64,000 nt of DNA from Bradyrhizobium guangdongense. GTDB taxonomy: Bacteria; Pseudomonadota; Alphaproteobacteria; Rhizobiales; Xanthobacteraceae. Location: assembly GCF_004114975.1 (NCBI RefSeq), contig NZ_CP030051.1:2976001-3040000 (forward strand), given 5' to 3'. How positions within the stretch are numbered: position 1 is the stretch's first letter; each line of letters starts with the position of its first letter. Both the position numbers and the translations under genes were made by a program. Of this stretch, positions 26,954 to 36,408 are shown piece by piece. The notes under the pieces were generated by a model. It saw only the letters and a program-made list of their open reading frames with translations, searched no databases and was not told the DNA's origin.

Positions 26954-29900
26954 TTACCCCAGCCGTCCCGCCGCATGCGCGAGCAGCGTGTACACCAGGC
27001 CCGTCTCCGAAGTCAGGTGGCTGCGCAGTTCCTGCGGACCGCGGTTGTCGCGGGCGACCTCATCGAGCAGGCGCTCGAACTCGCCGATATAGCGGTCGAC
27101 CGTGCCCTTGAAGTTGCGGTCGGCGCGGTACTTGCGGGCGACCTCGTCGAAGGCCTTCTGGCCGGCAGGCGTGTACAGGCGCTTGGTGAAGGCCTTGTTC
27201 TCGCCGCGCTGGTAGCGGTCCCACATCTCGGCCGCGAGGTTGCGGTCCATCAGCCGGCCGATGTCGAGCGACAGCGACTCCAGCGGATTGCTGCTGGCCT
27301 GCGGATGCGGAGCGGGGGCAGCCTGGCGGCTACGCGGAGCCTCACGTCCGCTCGGAGCGGCCTGGTCAGCATCCGTGCGGTTGAGCAGATCCGACAGCCA
27401 GCCGTCGCGGCCGGGGTCGTTGCCGCCGGGGGCGACTGGCGGAGCCTCGGTGCGACGCGAGGAGGCGGGCAAGCCGAGGTCCGGCGGCGGCAGCGTCGAG
27501 GCGCTGGCGGTGTCGCGCATGCGGGTCTCGGTCACACGAACGCCCGCAGTGGCCATCATCGGCTCTTCCTGGCGCTGGACGGCGACAGAAGCGCGGCTCG
27601 CCGTGGTGACATCGAGGCCGCGGCCGTGCTGGGCCACGATGCGGTTGAGCTCGGCGAGCGCCTCGATCTGGTCGACGATCACCTTGCGCATCTGCGCGGT
27701 GCTCTCGGCAGCCTCCTGCGGCATCTCGAGCACGCCGCGGCGCAGCTCGTTGCGGGTGGCCTCGAGCTCGTTGTGCATCTCCAAGGCCATCTGCTTCATG
27801 CTGGCAACGAGGTTGCCGAACTTCTCGGTCGACTGCTTGAACATCGCATCCGCCTCGTCGGTGGTCTGGCGGTAGATGTCGTGCATGGCCTCGATGGTCT
27901 GGCGGTGCTCTTCTTCGGACGCCACGCGAACCGCCTCGAACTGGCGGGTGATCGCGGCCGAGCCTGCGCCGGCGGTCTCCGCGACCACGCGGGCGATGTC
28001 GCGGGCCCGCTCTTCGGCCGCAGCGAGCGACTCATCGAGCAGCCCGGTGAAGCGCGACAGGCGCTGGTCGAGATCGGCGGTGCGCAGGTCGATGGTGGTG
28101 ACGAGCGATTCCAGCGCCGCCTTGCGTTCGGCGAGCGAGGCGGTGGTGTTCTTGTTGCTCTGCTCGACCACCTGGGCGGCATCGACCAGCGCCTTGCCGT
28201 GCGCGTCGAACTGGGTCGACAGCTCGCCGAGGTCCTGGAGCGCCTTCGTGGTCTTCGAATTGAACACGTTGAGCTGGTCTTCCAGGTTCTGCGTCGCTTC
28301 CCCGTTGCGCGAGGTGACGTCGTTCATCGCCGAGACGAAGTCGGCGACACGCGTCACCAGCGCCCGCTCGAGCGAATTGAGGTTGTCGTGGGCGCCGGTC
28401 AGCACCTCCTGGAGGAGGATGTTGCCTTCGCGCAGCCGCTCGAACAGGGCGACCGTGTCGGTGCGCAGGATCTTGCTGGTCTCCTGCATCTCGGTGACGG
28501 CCGCGATCGAGACCTGGCGCGACTGGTCGATCGCCGCACGCGAGGCCGCCTCGAGGTCCTTGAGCGAGCGACCGACCGCGCTGGTCGCGACCTCGCTCGC
28601 CGCGTTGATGGTGCGCGCGACTTCGTTGCCGTTGCCCATCATGGTCTGCGAGAAGGCCTGGCCGCGCGTCTCGATCGACTTCAGCGCGTCGGAGGTGACG
28701 CGGTCGATGTCGAGCGTGAGCTGGCTGGTCTTCGAGCCGATCGCGTCCACGAGCGAGCCGCGCTTGGCGTCGATCATGTTGGAGAGGCGGTCGGCCTGCT
28801 GCTGCACATAGGTGACGATCTCGTCGGTCTTGCCGGTCATGGCTTGACCGAAGCTCGAGCTGGCCGCGAGCACCGAACGCTCGACGTCGGCCGAGCTGGA
28901 CTTGACCCGCGAGCTCGCCTCGTTGGAGGCGGAGATCAGCGCGTTCTGGGCGTTGAGCGCGCTGCTCTGGATATCGCTGGTCGCGTTCGCCGTCGCCGTG
29001 CTCAGCGCGCGCTCGATCTCGGTCGAGATCGTGCGGATCTGGCTCGCGGCATCCGCCGAGGTCGAGGTCAGCGAGGTCTGGGCCTCGCGGGCGCTGTTGA
29101 GGATGGTCGAGGCAGTATCGGCGCCGACGGCGGTCAGCGTGCGCTCGATGTCCGTTGTCAGCGACTTGATCTGGCTCGCCGCGTCGGTCGACGCGGTGAT
29201 CAGGGTACCCTGGGCCTCGCGGACACCGCTGGTGAGCGCCTCGATGGTGGCGCCGCCGGCGGTTGCCAGCGCGCGCTGCATCTCGGCTGCGAGCGAGCGG
29301 ACCTGGCTGGTCTGCTCGGCCGAAACCGCGAGCAGGGTGCTCTGGGCGTCGCGGGCGCTGGCCGTGATCGTCTCGGCGGTGGTCTGGCCGACCTGCGACA
29401 GCGAGCGGTGCACCTCGGCCGCCAGCGACTTGACCTGGCTTGCCGCATCGGAGGACGCATTGACCAGCGTGCTTTGGGCTTCGCGTGCGCCGGCCAGAAT
29501 GCTCTCCGCGGTCGAAGTGCCGGCCATTGAGAGCGAGCGCTGCACGTCGGCGGTAAGAGCCTTCACCTGGTTCGCCGCATCCGCGGATCCCGCGACCAGC
29601 GTGTTCTGGGCCTCGCGTGCACCGCTCATAATCGTTTCGGCAGTCGAGGTGCCGGCCATCGAGAGCGAGCGCTGCACGTCGGAGGACAGCGCCTTGATCT
29701 GGTTGGCGGTCTCGGTCGAGGCCGCGATCAGCGCGCTCTGCGCATCGCGCGCGCCGGCGGTGATTGATTCCGCCGTGGTGGTACCGGCCAGCGACAGCGA
29801 GTGCTGCACGTCGGCGGTCAGCGTCTTGACGTGGTTGGCCGCATCCGAAGACGCCGTGACGAGCGTGGTCTGCACCTCGCGGGCGCCGGCCAGGATCGAG

Positions 29901-32725
29901 GCCGCCGTGGCCGAGCCGGCCGCGGAGAGCGTCCGCTCGACGTCGGCCGCGAGCCCCTTGATCTGGTTGGAGGCATCGCCCGAGGCGGCGATCAGGGACG
30001 ACTGCGCCTCGCGGGCGCTGGTCAGGATCGAGTTCGCAGCACCCGTGCCGACCGCAGTCAGCGCGCGCTCGACCTCGGCAGAGGTCATCTTGAGTTGGGC
30101 GTTGACGTCGGAAGAGACGGTCATCAGCGACTGCTGCGCGGCGCGCGCACCGGTCTGGATCGTCTCGCTGGTGTTGACCACGAGGTTGGTGAGTGAGCGC
30201 TCGGCATCTTCGACATGCGAGCGGATCGCAGTTGAGATCATCTCGGCGCGGGAGATCATGTCCTCGCTGGCCTGGCGGCCGCTGCTCTCGATGCGGCCGG
30301 CGACGGCCTCGACACGCGAGCCGAGCAGGTCTTCGAACTGCGCCACGCGGACGTCGATGTCGCTCGCGACAGCGCCGACCTTGGTCTCGATCGCCTGCTG
30401 GATGTCCTGGAAGCGCGCCGTGACCGTGTCGGTCAGGTGCATGCTGCGGCCGTCGATGAGTTCGCCGACACTGGTGATGCGGCGGTCGACCGCCTCGATC
30501 GCCTGCGCCGTGCCATCCGTGAGCGTCGAGGTTAGCAGGGTGAGGCGGGCGTCGATCGACTGCACGGCCTGCGAGGCGCCGTTGGTCACCGCTGACGTCA
30601 GGTAGGTCAGGCGGGAGTCGATGGATTCGAGCGCCTGCGTCGCGCCGCCGGTCAGCGTCGTCGTGAGGTGGGTCAGGCGCGTATCGATCGACTGGATCGT
30701 CTGCGAGGCGCCGTCGGTCAGCGACGTCGTGAGATGGGTGAGGCGGGAGTCGATCGACTGGATCGCCTGCGTCGCGCCGTCGGTCAGCGTCGTGGACAGC
30801 GCGTTGAGGCGTCCATCGATGGTTTCGGTGACGGACTTCGCACGTGCATCGAACGACTGCTCGAGCGCGCCGACGCGGCCCCCGAGCTGCTCGTCGAAGG
30901 TCTTGATATGGCCTTCGATCGTGCTGTCGAGGCTGGCGATCTTGCCGTTCAGCGAGGCGTCCAGGCTGGACACGCGTTCGCCGATCGAGGTCTCGAACTG
31001 CAACAGGCGCTGGTCGAGAACGGCCGTGATCTCGCCGCCGTTGGAGCTGAAGCGGGCGTCGAAATTGTCGACATAGGTCTTCAACGATTCGTGGATCTCG
31101 TGCGTGCGCTGGCCCATGCGCTCGACGATTTCGCCGCCGAAGGTCTTCACGGTGCGGTCGAACTCGGAGATGTGGCGCGTGATCAGGGCACCCAGGGTGC
31201 CGGAATCGCGGGCGAACTTTTCGACCAGCTCGCTCCCCTGGTTCTTCACCAGTTCGTCGAACGCGCTCATCTGCAACGACAGCGAGTCGTGCGCGGTCTC
31301 GGTCTGGCTGACGACCTTGGCGACGAGGGTATTGACGGTGGCGTCGAGCGCTTCGCTCGCCTTGTCGCCTGAGGTCATGATCTGGCCGGCGAGGCGGTTG
31401 CCGGCGTCGTCGATCTTAGCGGAGAGGTCGTTCGAGCGCAGCTCGAGCTCGAGCAGCAGCGAGTCCGACGAATTCTTCAAGCTGTCGTGCACCTGCTCGG
31501 TGCGCTCGGAGATGCCGTCGACGATCGCGGCGGAACGCTGCTCGAACTCGCCGGTGATGCGGTCGATGCGCTCGTTGAGCATCTCGTGGACACGGTCGGC
31601 GAGGTCGACGAACTCGTCGTGGACGTGGCCGGTCTTGAAGTTGAGGCTGGTGGTCAGCCGCTCGCTCGCGTCCAGCACTGCGCGAGTGGTCTCTGCGCTG
31701 GCCTCCTCGAGACGGTCGAGCAGATCGCCGCCACGCTCGCCGAGCGCCAGGATCATGTTGTCGCCGGCATGGCTCAGCGCGCTCGTGATATGGGCGCCGC
31801 GCTCTTCCAAAGCGCCGGTGATGGATTTTGCGACTTCGTCGACGCGGGAAGCGATCGCGTCCGAGATCAGCGCGATGTCGTGGCGCAAATCGATCTGCAC
31901 GCCGGAAATGGCGCTGCGAACTTGTTCTGCCTGGCCGACCAGGTTGTCGCGCTGATGGGCGATGTCCTGAAGCAGGGCACGGATGCGGACTTCGTTGTCG
32001 GAATAAGCGCGCTCCAGCGCCGCGACCTCGTTGGCGACCAGCGTCTCGAGCTCGCCGGCGCGCGCAATCGCGCGTTCGATGCCGTCGCCCATCGCCGCGA
32101 CCTCGCGGCGGATGGCCTGGCCAACGGTGACCATGGAATCGGAGGCCGAGCCTTCCGGCTCGGAGAAGCGGATCGCGACCTGCGCCATCGCCTGCGCGAC
32201 CTGGCTCATCTGCTGACCGCGCCAGACCAGGCTGGCCAGGAAGTAGAACAGCATGATCGGCGCGAAGAACATCGTGGCAAGGCCGGCGATGGCCAGCACG
32301 CCGCCGCTCTCGCCCATCGCGGCCCGGATCGAGGGGAGGAAGCCGACCGTCAGCGCGGCGCAAGCCGCCAGCCAGACCACGGTGAAGATGGTCGCGCCGG
32401 TATAGATGTTGCGGGCAGGGCGGCCCGTTTGCAGCGACTGGAGCAATTGGCCGATGGTCTCGCGGTCGTCATTGGCGGCGCGGCGCGAGGGGCGAGGTTC
32501 CTCGACGGAATCGAACGCCGCACGCTCGTTGGCGGCAGGACGCGGCTCGAAGGACGGCTCGTCGAACACGGGAGGTGCGGGCGGTGCGACCGGAGGCGCG
32601 GTTTCGTTGCGCATCGAGGCGTTGCGGCTGGTATCGGCAGCCGTGTCGCTGATGTTGAGGGCTTCTTGGATCGCAGAAAGCGCAACTTCTGTGGGGTCTT
32701 TGACCTTTTTGGGAGTATTGGCCAT
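26954..32725 (-). CDS. gpr: GPR/RgsE-like growth pole ring protein (giant apolipoprotein-like membrane protein)
   Basis: A 1,923-residue protein. The N-terminal 105 residues are cytosolic and Pro-rich; two membrane helices follow (about 107-133 and 142-167). Then comes an alpha-helical rod of more than 1,500 residues with little proline. It contains five 22-residue repeats (residues 647-756; LTDGATQAIQSIDSRL-type) and ten 44-residue repeats (844-1283; SAREAQ...S.DAA.QIK.L..DVER type). The C-terminal 110 residues form a separate conserved-looking domain after a disordered linker. The plan matches Agrobacterium GPR and Sinorhizobium RgsE, large apolipoprotein-like proteins that form a ring at the growth pole and are needed for unipolar growth. 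The homology is my recognition from architecture, not a search. The start ATG 32725 and full-length frame are clear. Confidence 0.82.
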   Translation of the reverse strand: MANTPKKVKDPTEVALSAIQEALNISDTAADTSRNASMRNETAPPVAPPAPPVFDEPSFEPRPAANERAAFDSVEEPRPSRRAANDDRETIGQLLQSLQTGRPARNIYTGATIFTVVWLAACAALTVGFLPSIRAAMGESGGVLAIAGLATMFFAPIMLFYFLASLVWRGQQMSQVAQAMAQVAIRFSEPEGSASDSMVTVGQAIRREVAAMGDGIERAIARAGELETLVANEVAALERAYSDNEVRIRALLQDIAHQRDNLVGQAEQVRSAISGVQIDLRHDIALISDAIASRVDEVAKSITGALEERGAHITSALSHAGDNMILALGERGGDLLDRLEEASAETTRAVLDASERLTTSLNFKTGHVHDEFVDLADRVHEMLNERIDRITGEFEQRSAAIVDGISERTEQVHDSLKNSSDSLLLELELRSNDLSAKIDDAGNRLAGQIMTSGDKASEALDATVNTLVAKVVSQTETAHDSLSLQMSAFDELVKNQGSELVEKFARDSGTLGALITRHISEFDRTVKTFGGEIVERMGQRTHEIHESLKTYVDNFDARFSSNGGEITAVLDQRLLQFETSIGERVSSLDASLNGKIASLDSTIEGHIKTFDEQLGGRVGALEQSFDARAKSVTETIDGRLNALSTTLTDGATQAIQSIDSRLTHLTTSLTDGASQTIQSIDTRLTHLTTTLTGGATQALESIDSRLTYLTSAVTNGASQAVQSIDARLTLLTSTLTDGTAQAIEAVDRRITSVGELIDGRSMHLTDTVTARFQDIQQAIETKVGAVASDIDVRVAQFEDLLGSRVEAVAGRIESSGRQASEDMISRAEMISTAIRSHVEDAERSLTNLVVNTSETIQTGARAAQQSLMTVSSDVNAQLKMTSAEVERALTAVGTGAANSILTSAREAQSSLIAASGDASNQIKGLAADVERTLSAAGSATAASILAGAREVQTTLVTASSDAANHVKTLTADVQHSLSLAGTTTAESITAGARDAQSALIAASTETANQIKALSSDVQRSLSMAGTSTAETIMSGAREAQNTLVAGSADAANQVKALTADVQRSLSMAGTSTAESILAGAREAQSTLVNASSDAASQVKSLAAEVHRSLSQVGQTTAETITASARDAQSTLLAVSAEQTSQVRSLAAEMQRALATAGGATIEALTSGVREAQGTLITASTDAASQIKSLTTDIERTLTAVGADTASTILNSAREAQTSLTSTSADAASQIRTISTEIERALSTATANATSDIQSSALNAQNALISASNEASSRVKSSSADVERSVLAASSSFGQAMTGKTDEIVTYVQQQADRLSNMIDAKRGSLVDAIGSKTSQLTLDIDRVTSDALKSIETRGQAFSQTMMGNGNEVARTINAASEVATSAVGRSLKDLEAASRAAIDQSRQVSIAAVTEMQETSKILRTDTVALFERLREGNILLQEVLTGAHDNLNSLERALVTRVADFVSAMNDVTSRNGEATQNLEDQLNVFNSKTTKALQDLGELSTQFDAHGKALVDAAQVVEQSNKNTTASLAERKAALESLVTTIDLRTADLDQRLSRFTGLLDESLAAAEERARDIARVVAETAGAGSAAITRQFEAVRVASEEEHRQTIEAMHDIYRQTTDEADAMFKQSTEKFGNLVASMKQMALEMHNELEATRNELRRGVLEMPQEAAESTAQMRKVIVDQIEALAELNRIVAQHGRGLDVTTASRASVAVQRQEEPMMATAGVRVTETRMRDTASASTLPPPDLGLPASSRRTEAPPVAPGGNDPGRDGWLSDLLNRTDADQAAPSGREAPRSRQAAPAPHPQASSNPLESLSLDIGRLMDRNLAAEMWDRYQRGENKAFTKRLYTPAGQKAFDEVARKYRADRNFKGTVDRYIGEFERLLDEVARDNRGPQELRSHLTSETGLVYTLLAHAAGRLG
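28877..30196 (-). repeat. Ten tandem 132-bp (44-residue) coding repeats
   Basis: Within the GPR-like gene, residues 844-1283 divide into ten consecutive units of exactly 44 residues with no insertions. Each unit carries a core like AREAQ(S/T)(T/S)L and a final (L/I)..(D/E)(V/I)(E/Q)R. Forty-four equals four 11-residue units, the apolipoprotein period. Units 5 and 6 share SLSMAGTSTAE, suggesting recent duplication or gene conversion. Confidence 0.85.
30458..30787 (-). repeat. Five tandem 66-bp (22-residue) coding repeats
   Basis: Residues 647-756 of the GPR-like protein are five units of 22 residues of the form LT(D/G/N)GA(T/S)QA(I/L/V)(Q/E)S(I/V)D.RLT.LT, followed by a more divergent stretch. 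The period is two 11-residue units. Confidence 0.85.
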
Positions 32726-33116
32726 GTTCAGTCCGAGCCCTCGTTATTTGTACGCGTCCCCCCGCGAGCCCTGCGCGCTACGCAAGCCCACAGACCGGAT
32801 CATGCCGCTTGCGCGGATCTCCGAGCCATCCCCACCCGGACGGCTTGTCCGCCAATTTCTGCAACATCCTATTGGCAGAGCGTCGCGAATGAAATGCCCG
32901 CGATTAAGACATTCTTAATCATCGTTAACAGGAATGGGCCGTAACACCTTAGGCCTAAATGAAATTCTCCACCGGACTCGGCGGATTGCGGCAACTTTTC
33001 GTCAAGAACCGGGCAGATTTGCGTAAAACAGCCCAAACACTTCGTTAACCATTTCCATGCTTCGGTGGGGCAACCGCCGAGCCGGCGGACCATCGCGCGA
33101 TGCCGGGGCCTGCGCC
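32726..33116. other. Divergent intergenic region between gpr and the Hpt gene
   Basis: About 390 bases carrying the promoters of both genes. It is locally AT-richer (32885-33060) and holds the CtrA-like site described separately, plus another TTAACC at 33045. I see no small gene. Confidence 0.6.
32904..32929. promoter_or_regulatory. Candidate CtrA-binding site (TTAA-N7-TTAA)
   Basis: TTAA (32904-32907), seven bases, TTAA (32915-32918): an exact match to the core of the CtrA box. A third half-site TTAAC follows at 32925-32929 with a 6-base gap. The first two lie in a perfect inverted repeat GATTAAG-N5-CTTAATC. The site is about 180 bp from the gpr start and about 190 bp from the Hpt gene start. 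CtrA control is inference from motif and context. Confidence 0.55.
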
Positions 33117-33491
33117 ATGACACCTGAACTGCAACGGATGGACTGGATGCCCTCGCCCCCGCTTGCGCCCATCGACAGCCCGCTCGACCTCGACCATCTC
33201 TCCCGCATGACGCTCGGCGATGCCGAGCTGGAACAGGAAGTGCTGGCGATGTTCGCCGAGCAGGCCGTCAGGCTGCTCGCGGCCATGGCTGCGCTGCCGC
33301 CCGAGACCGGCGCGCTCGCCCACAAGCTCAAGGGCTCGGCGCGCGGAATCGGCGCCTTTGCGGTGGCGGATGCCGCTGCCAGCCTGGAGGTCGCGATCCG
33401 GCGTGGCCATGACAAGCCGCAGGCCTTCGCTGCGCTGAAAGAGGCAGTCGCCGAGGCCCGCGCCGCGATTGAAACGATCCTGAAGCACTAG
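33117..33491 (+). CDS. Stand-alone Hpt (histidine phosphotransfer) protein
   Basis: A 124-residue protein that is a single Hpt domain. The phosphoacceptor His is in LAHKLKGSARGIGAF, the standard Hpt motif. No kinase or receiver domain is attached, so it would shuttle phosphate between a hybrid kinase and a response regulator. Two hybrid kinases occur in this window, but no pairing is shown. It is divergent from the gpr-like gene and shares its promoter region. ATG 33117 is chosen because the preceding in-frame residues (from 33057) look non-homologous; the ribosome site is weak. Confidence 0.8.
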   Translation: MTPELQRMDWMPSPPLAPIDSPLDLDHLSRMTLGDAELEQEVLAMFAEQAVRLLAAMAALPPETGALAHKLKGSARGIGAFAVADAAASLEVAIRRGHDKPQAFAALKEAVAEARAAIETILKH

Positions 33492-33665
33492 ATCGGTCCG
33501 AGCTTGCCGGCGACGATAGGTTAGCGGCTTGTTTCCAGGGGCTTTCCCCGCGCGAACCGGCGCCGACTTCGCGACAAAACGCTATGGCGCCCGCCTGACC
33601 GACCCGTTATAGGACAGCCCGGACCCTCATTACTCCCAATCAACATCGCGGCAGCACGAGCACAC

Positions 33666-33986
33666 ATGGCCAAGATTCACTTTGTCGACCACAAGGGCGA
33701 AACCCGCACGGTGGAAATCGAGAACGGCGCGACCGTGATGGAAGCCGCCATCCGCAACAGCATTCCCGGCATCGAGGCCGAGTGCGGCGGCGCTTGTGCC
33801 TGCGCGACCTGCCATGTCTATGTCGACGAAGCCTGGCGCGAGAAGGTCGGCAGCCCGACGCCGATGGAAGAGGACATGCTCGACTTCGGCTTCGACGTGC
33901 GCCCGAACTCGCGCCTGTCCTGCCAGATCAAGGTCTCCGACGAGCTCGACGGGCTCGTGGTAGCGACGCCGGAACGGCAGGCCTGA
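33666..33986 (+). CDS. fdx: Adrenodoxin-type 2Fe-2S ferredoxin
   Basis: A 106-residue ferredoxin with cysteines at 40, 46, 49 and 86, giving C-x5-C-x2-C-x36-C, the exact adrenodoxin/putidaredoxin pattern. Such proteins pass electrons from a ferredoxin reductase to cytochrome P450s or to Fe-S cluster assembly. A ferredoxin-NADP reductase gene lies 0.7 kb downstream on the same strand, separated by one opposite-strand gene, so the two may be partners. No P450 is in the window. Start ATG 33666. Confidence 0.9.
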   Translation: MAKIHFVDHKGETRTVEIENGATVMEAAIRNSIPGIEAECGGACACATCHVYVDEAWREKVGSPTPMEEDMLDFGFDVRPNSRLSCQIKVSDELDGLVVATPERQA

Positions 33987-34002
33987 TCGTCTCTCCCAGC
34001 TA

Positions 34003-34470
34003 TCAGCTGTGCGGCGGCGCGACATCGATGCCGCGCTTGTGCCAGGGCTTGAACTTCGCGATCACCTCCGCCGTCAGCGGGGACGGCCGGCGTGTCGTCT
34101 CGTCGAGCAGGACGCCGACCGAGGTCGCCGAGGCGATGCATTTTCCTTCCGAGAACACGACCTGCTCGAACGTCACGGACGTGCGTCCCAGCTTCACCAC
34201 GCCGAGGCCGAGCTCGATCCTGTTCGGCCAGCGCAACTCGGCACGGAAATGCATGTCGAGCCGCACCATGATCCAGGCGAGGCCAGGCGGCGTCAGCCCG
34301 TATTGAGGCAGCTTCATCAGCGTGACACGGCCGGTCTCGAAATAGGTGGCGTAGACCGCGTTGTTGACGTGCTGGTTCGGATCGAGATCGCCGAAGCGGA
34401 CATTGTCGCTGAGGCGAAAAGGAAAGTCCTCCAGGCGCGGCGTCGTATCGAGGCGGCTTGGTGCGTTCAC
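34003..34470 (-). CDS. Acyl-CoA thioesterase, 4HBT/YbgC-FadM family
   Basis: A 155-residue single hot-dog-fold protein. The active-site segment VRFGDLDPNQHVNNAVYATYFETGR contains the catalytic Asp and the conserved HVNN. These enzymes hydrolyse acyl-CoA or 4-hydroxybenzoyl-CoA type thioesters. I chose GTG 34470 because GGAG lies 8 bases upstream; an in-frame ATG at 34494 would overlap that ribosome site and would add eight residues. It lies antisense between the ferredoxin and its reductase. Confidence 0.8.
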   Translation of the reverse strand: MNAPSRLDTTPRLEDFPFRLSDNVRFGDLDPNQHVNNAVYATYFETGRVTLMKLPQYGLTPPGLAWIMVRLDMHFRAELRWPNRIELGLGVVKLGRTSVTFEQVVFSEGKCIASATSVGVLLDETTRRPSPLTAEVIAKFKPWHKRGIDVAPPHS

Positions 34471-34643
34471 CGATTGATCTCCGTCATATCGCATCCCGTT
34501 ACAGCCCAGTTATGCTGACCCGGCAAGTGGGCGCGGCCGCGGGGCGCTCCCGCTTTTATGCCTTCCCTGATCCATCCCCGTTGGTTAGACAGACAAAGTC
34601 ACCTCGGCCCGAAGGGCGCCGTCCCACCGACAACGATCGATAA

Positions 34644-35681
<1,038 letters not shown>

Positions 35682-35787
35682 CCGCTACGCGAACGGGGCA
35701 GGCACCCCATGTTTCTGGCGCTGGAACCGTTCGCGAAATCGCCGTAGTCTGCGGCCATTGCAGTGGCGGCTTAACAAGGTGATCATA

Positions 35788-36387
35788 ATGCGGAATCCTT
35801 TTTCGAGCTTTCGGCTGCTCTCGCTCCTGACGTTCGCCGTCGTGGCGGCGATTGGTGTGACGAAACCGGCTGCCGCGCAACAGCCGACCGCGGCAGGCCT
35901 ATGGCAGAAGGTTGAAGACGGCAGGCCGGTGGGCTGGTTTCTCTTCATCGACCACAACGGCATTTTCGAAGGCGTGATCGCCAAGACCTTCCCGCGTCCC
36001 GGCGACGATCCGAACGAGGTCTGCTCGAAATGCACCGACGATCGTAAGAACCAGCCGGTGCTCGGGCTCTCCTTCATCCGCGACATGAAGCGCGACGGGT
36101 TGAAATATGAGGGCGGCAACGTGGTCAATCCGCGCGACGGCAACGTCTGGAAGGCCAAGATGAGCGTGAGCCCGGATGGCCAGGTCCTGACCATGCGCGG
36201 CTTCCTCGGCATTTCCCTGTTCGGCAAGGATGAGACCTGGCAGCGCCTGCCGGACGCCAATCTGGCTCAGGTTGATCCGGCTATCATCGCCAAATATCTT
36301 CCCGCGCAGGCTGCCGCGACCGTGCCGAAGCCCGCGTCTGCGGCGAAGAAGGGCGGCGCAATGATGGCACCGGCGCCCAAGCAGTAA
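35788..36387 (+). CDS. Exported DUF2147-family protein
   Basis: A 199-residue protein with a signal peptide (cut about residue 30, AAA/QQ) and a DUF2147 domain: [35 protein letters not shown] and the closing [17 protein letters not shown]. The CxxC-containing segment is typical. A tail rich in Ala, Lys and Pro follows. Its function is not known; family members are periplasmic. AAGGTGA precedes ATG 35788. It follows the reductase gene by about 100 bases on the same strand. Confidence 0.82.
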   Translation: MRNPFSSFRLLSLLTFAVVAAIGVTKPAAAQQPTAAGLWQKVEDGRPVGWFLFIDHNGIFEGVIAKTFPRPGDDPNEVCSKCTDDRKNQPVLGLSFIRDMKRDGLKYEGGNVVNPRDGNVWKAKMSVSPDGQVLTMRGFLGISLFGKDETWQRLPDANLAQVDPAIIAKYLPAQAAATVPKPASAAKKGGAMMAPAPKQ

Positions 36388-36408
36388 GGGCTGCCAGGGT
36401 GACGAGCC

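Noticed and set aside
26372..29530. Very long open frame (1,052 codons) overlapping the LuxR gene and antisense to gpr
   Set aside because: It is a shadow of high-GC codon use; the Arg/Gly/Asp-rich translation resembles no protein family and the opposite frame is a clear repeat protein.
35721..35750. GGAAC followed by CGTA upstream of the DUF2147 gene as a possible EcfG promoter
   Set aside because: The spacer is 15 bases and the -10 word is CGTA rather than CGTT, so the match is too weak.
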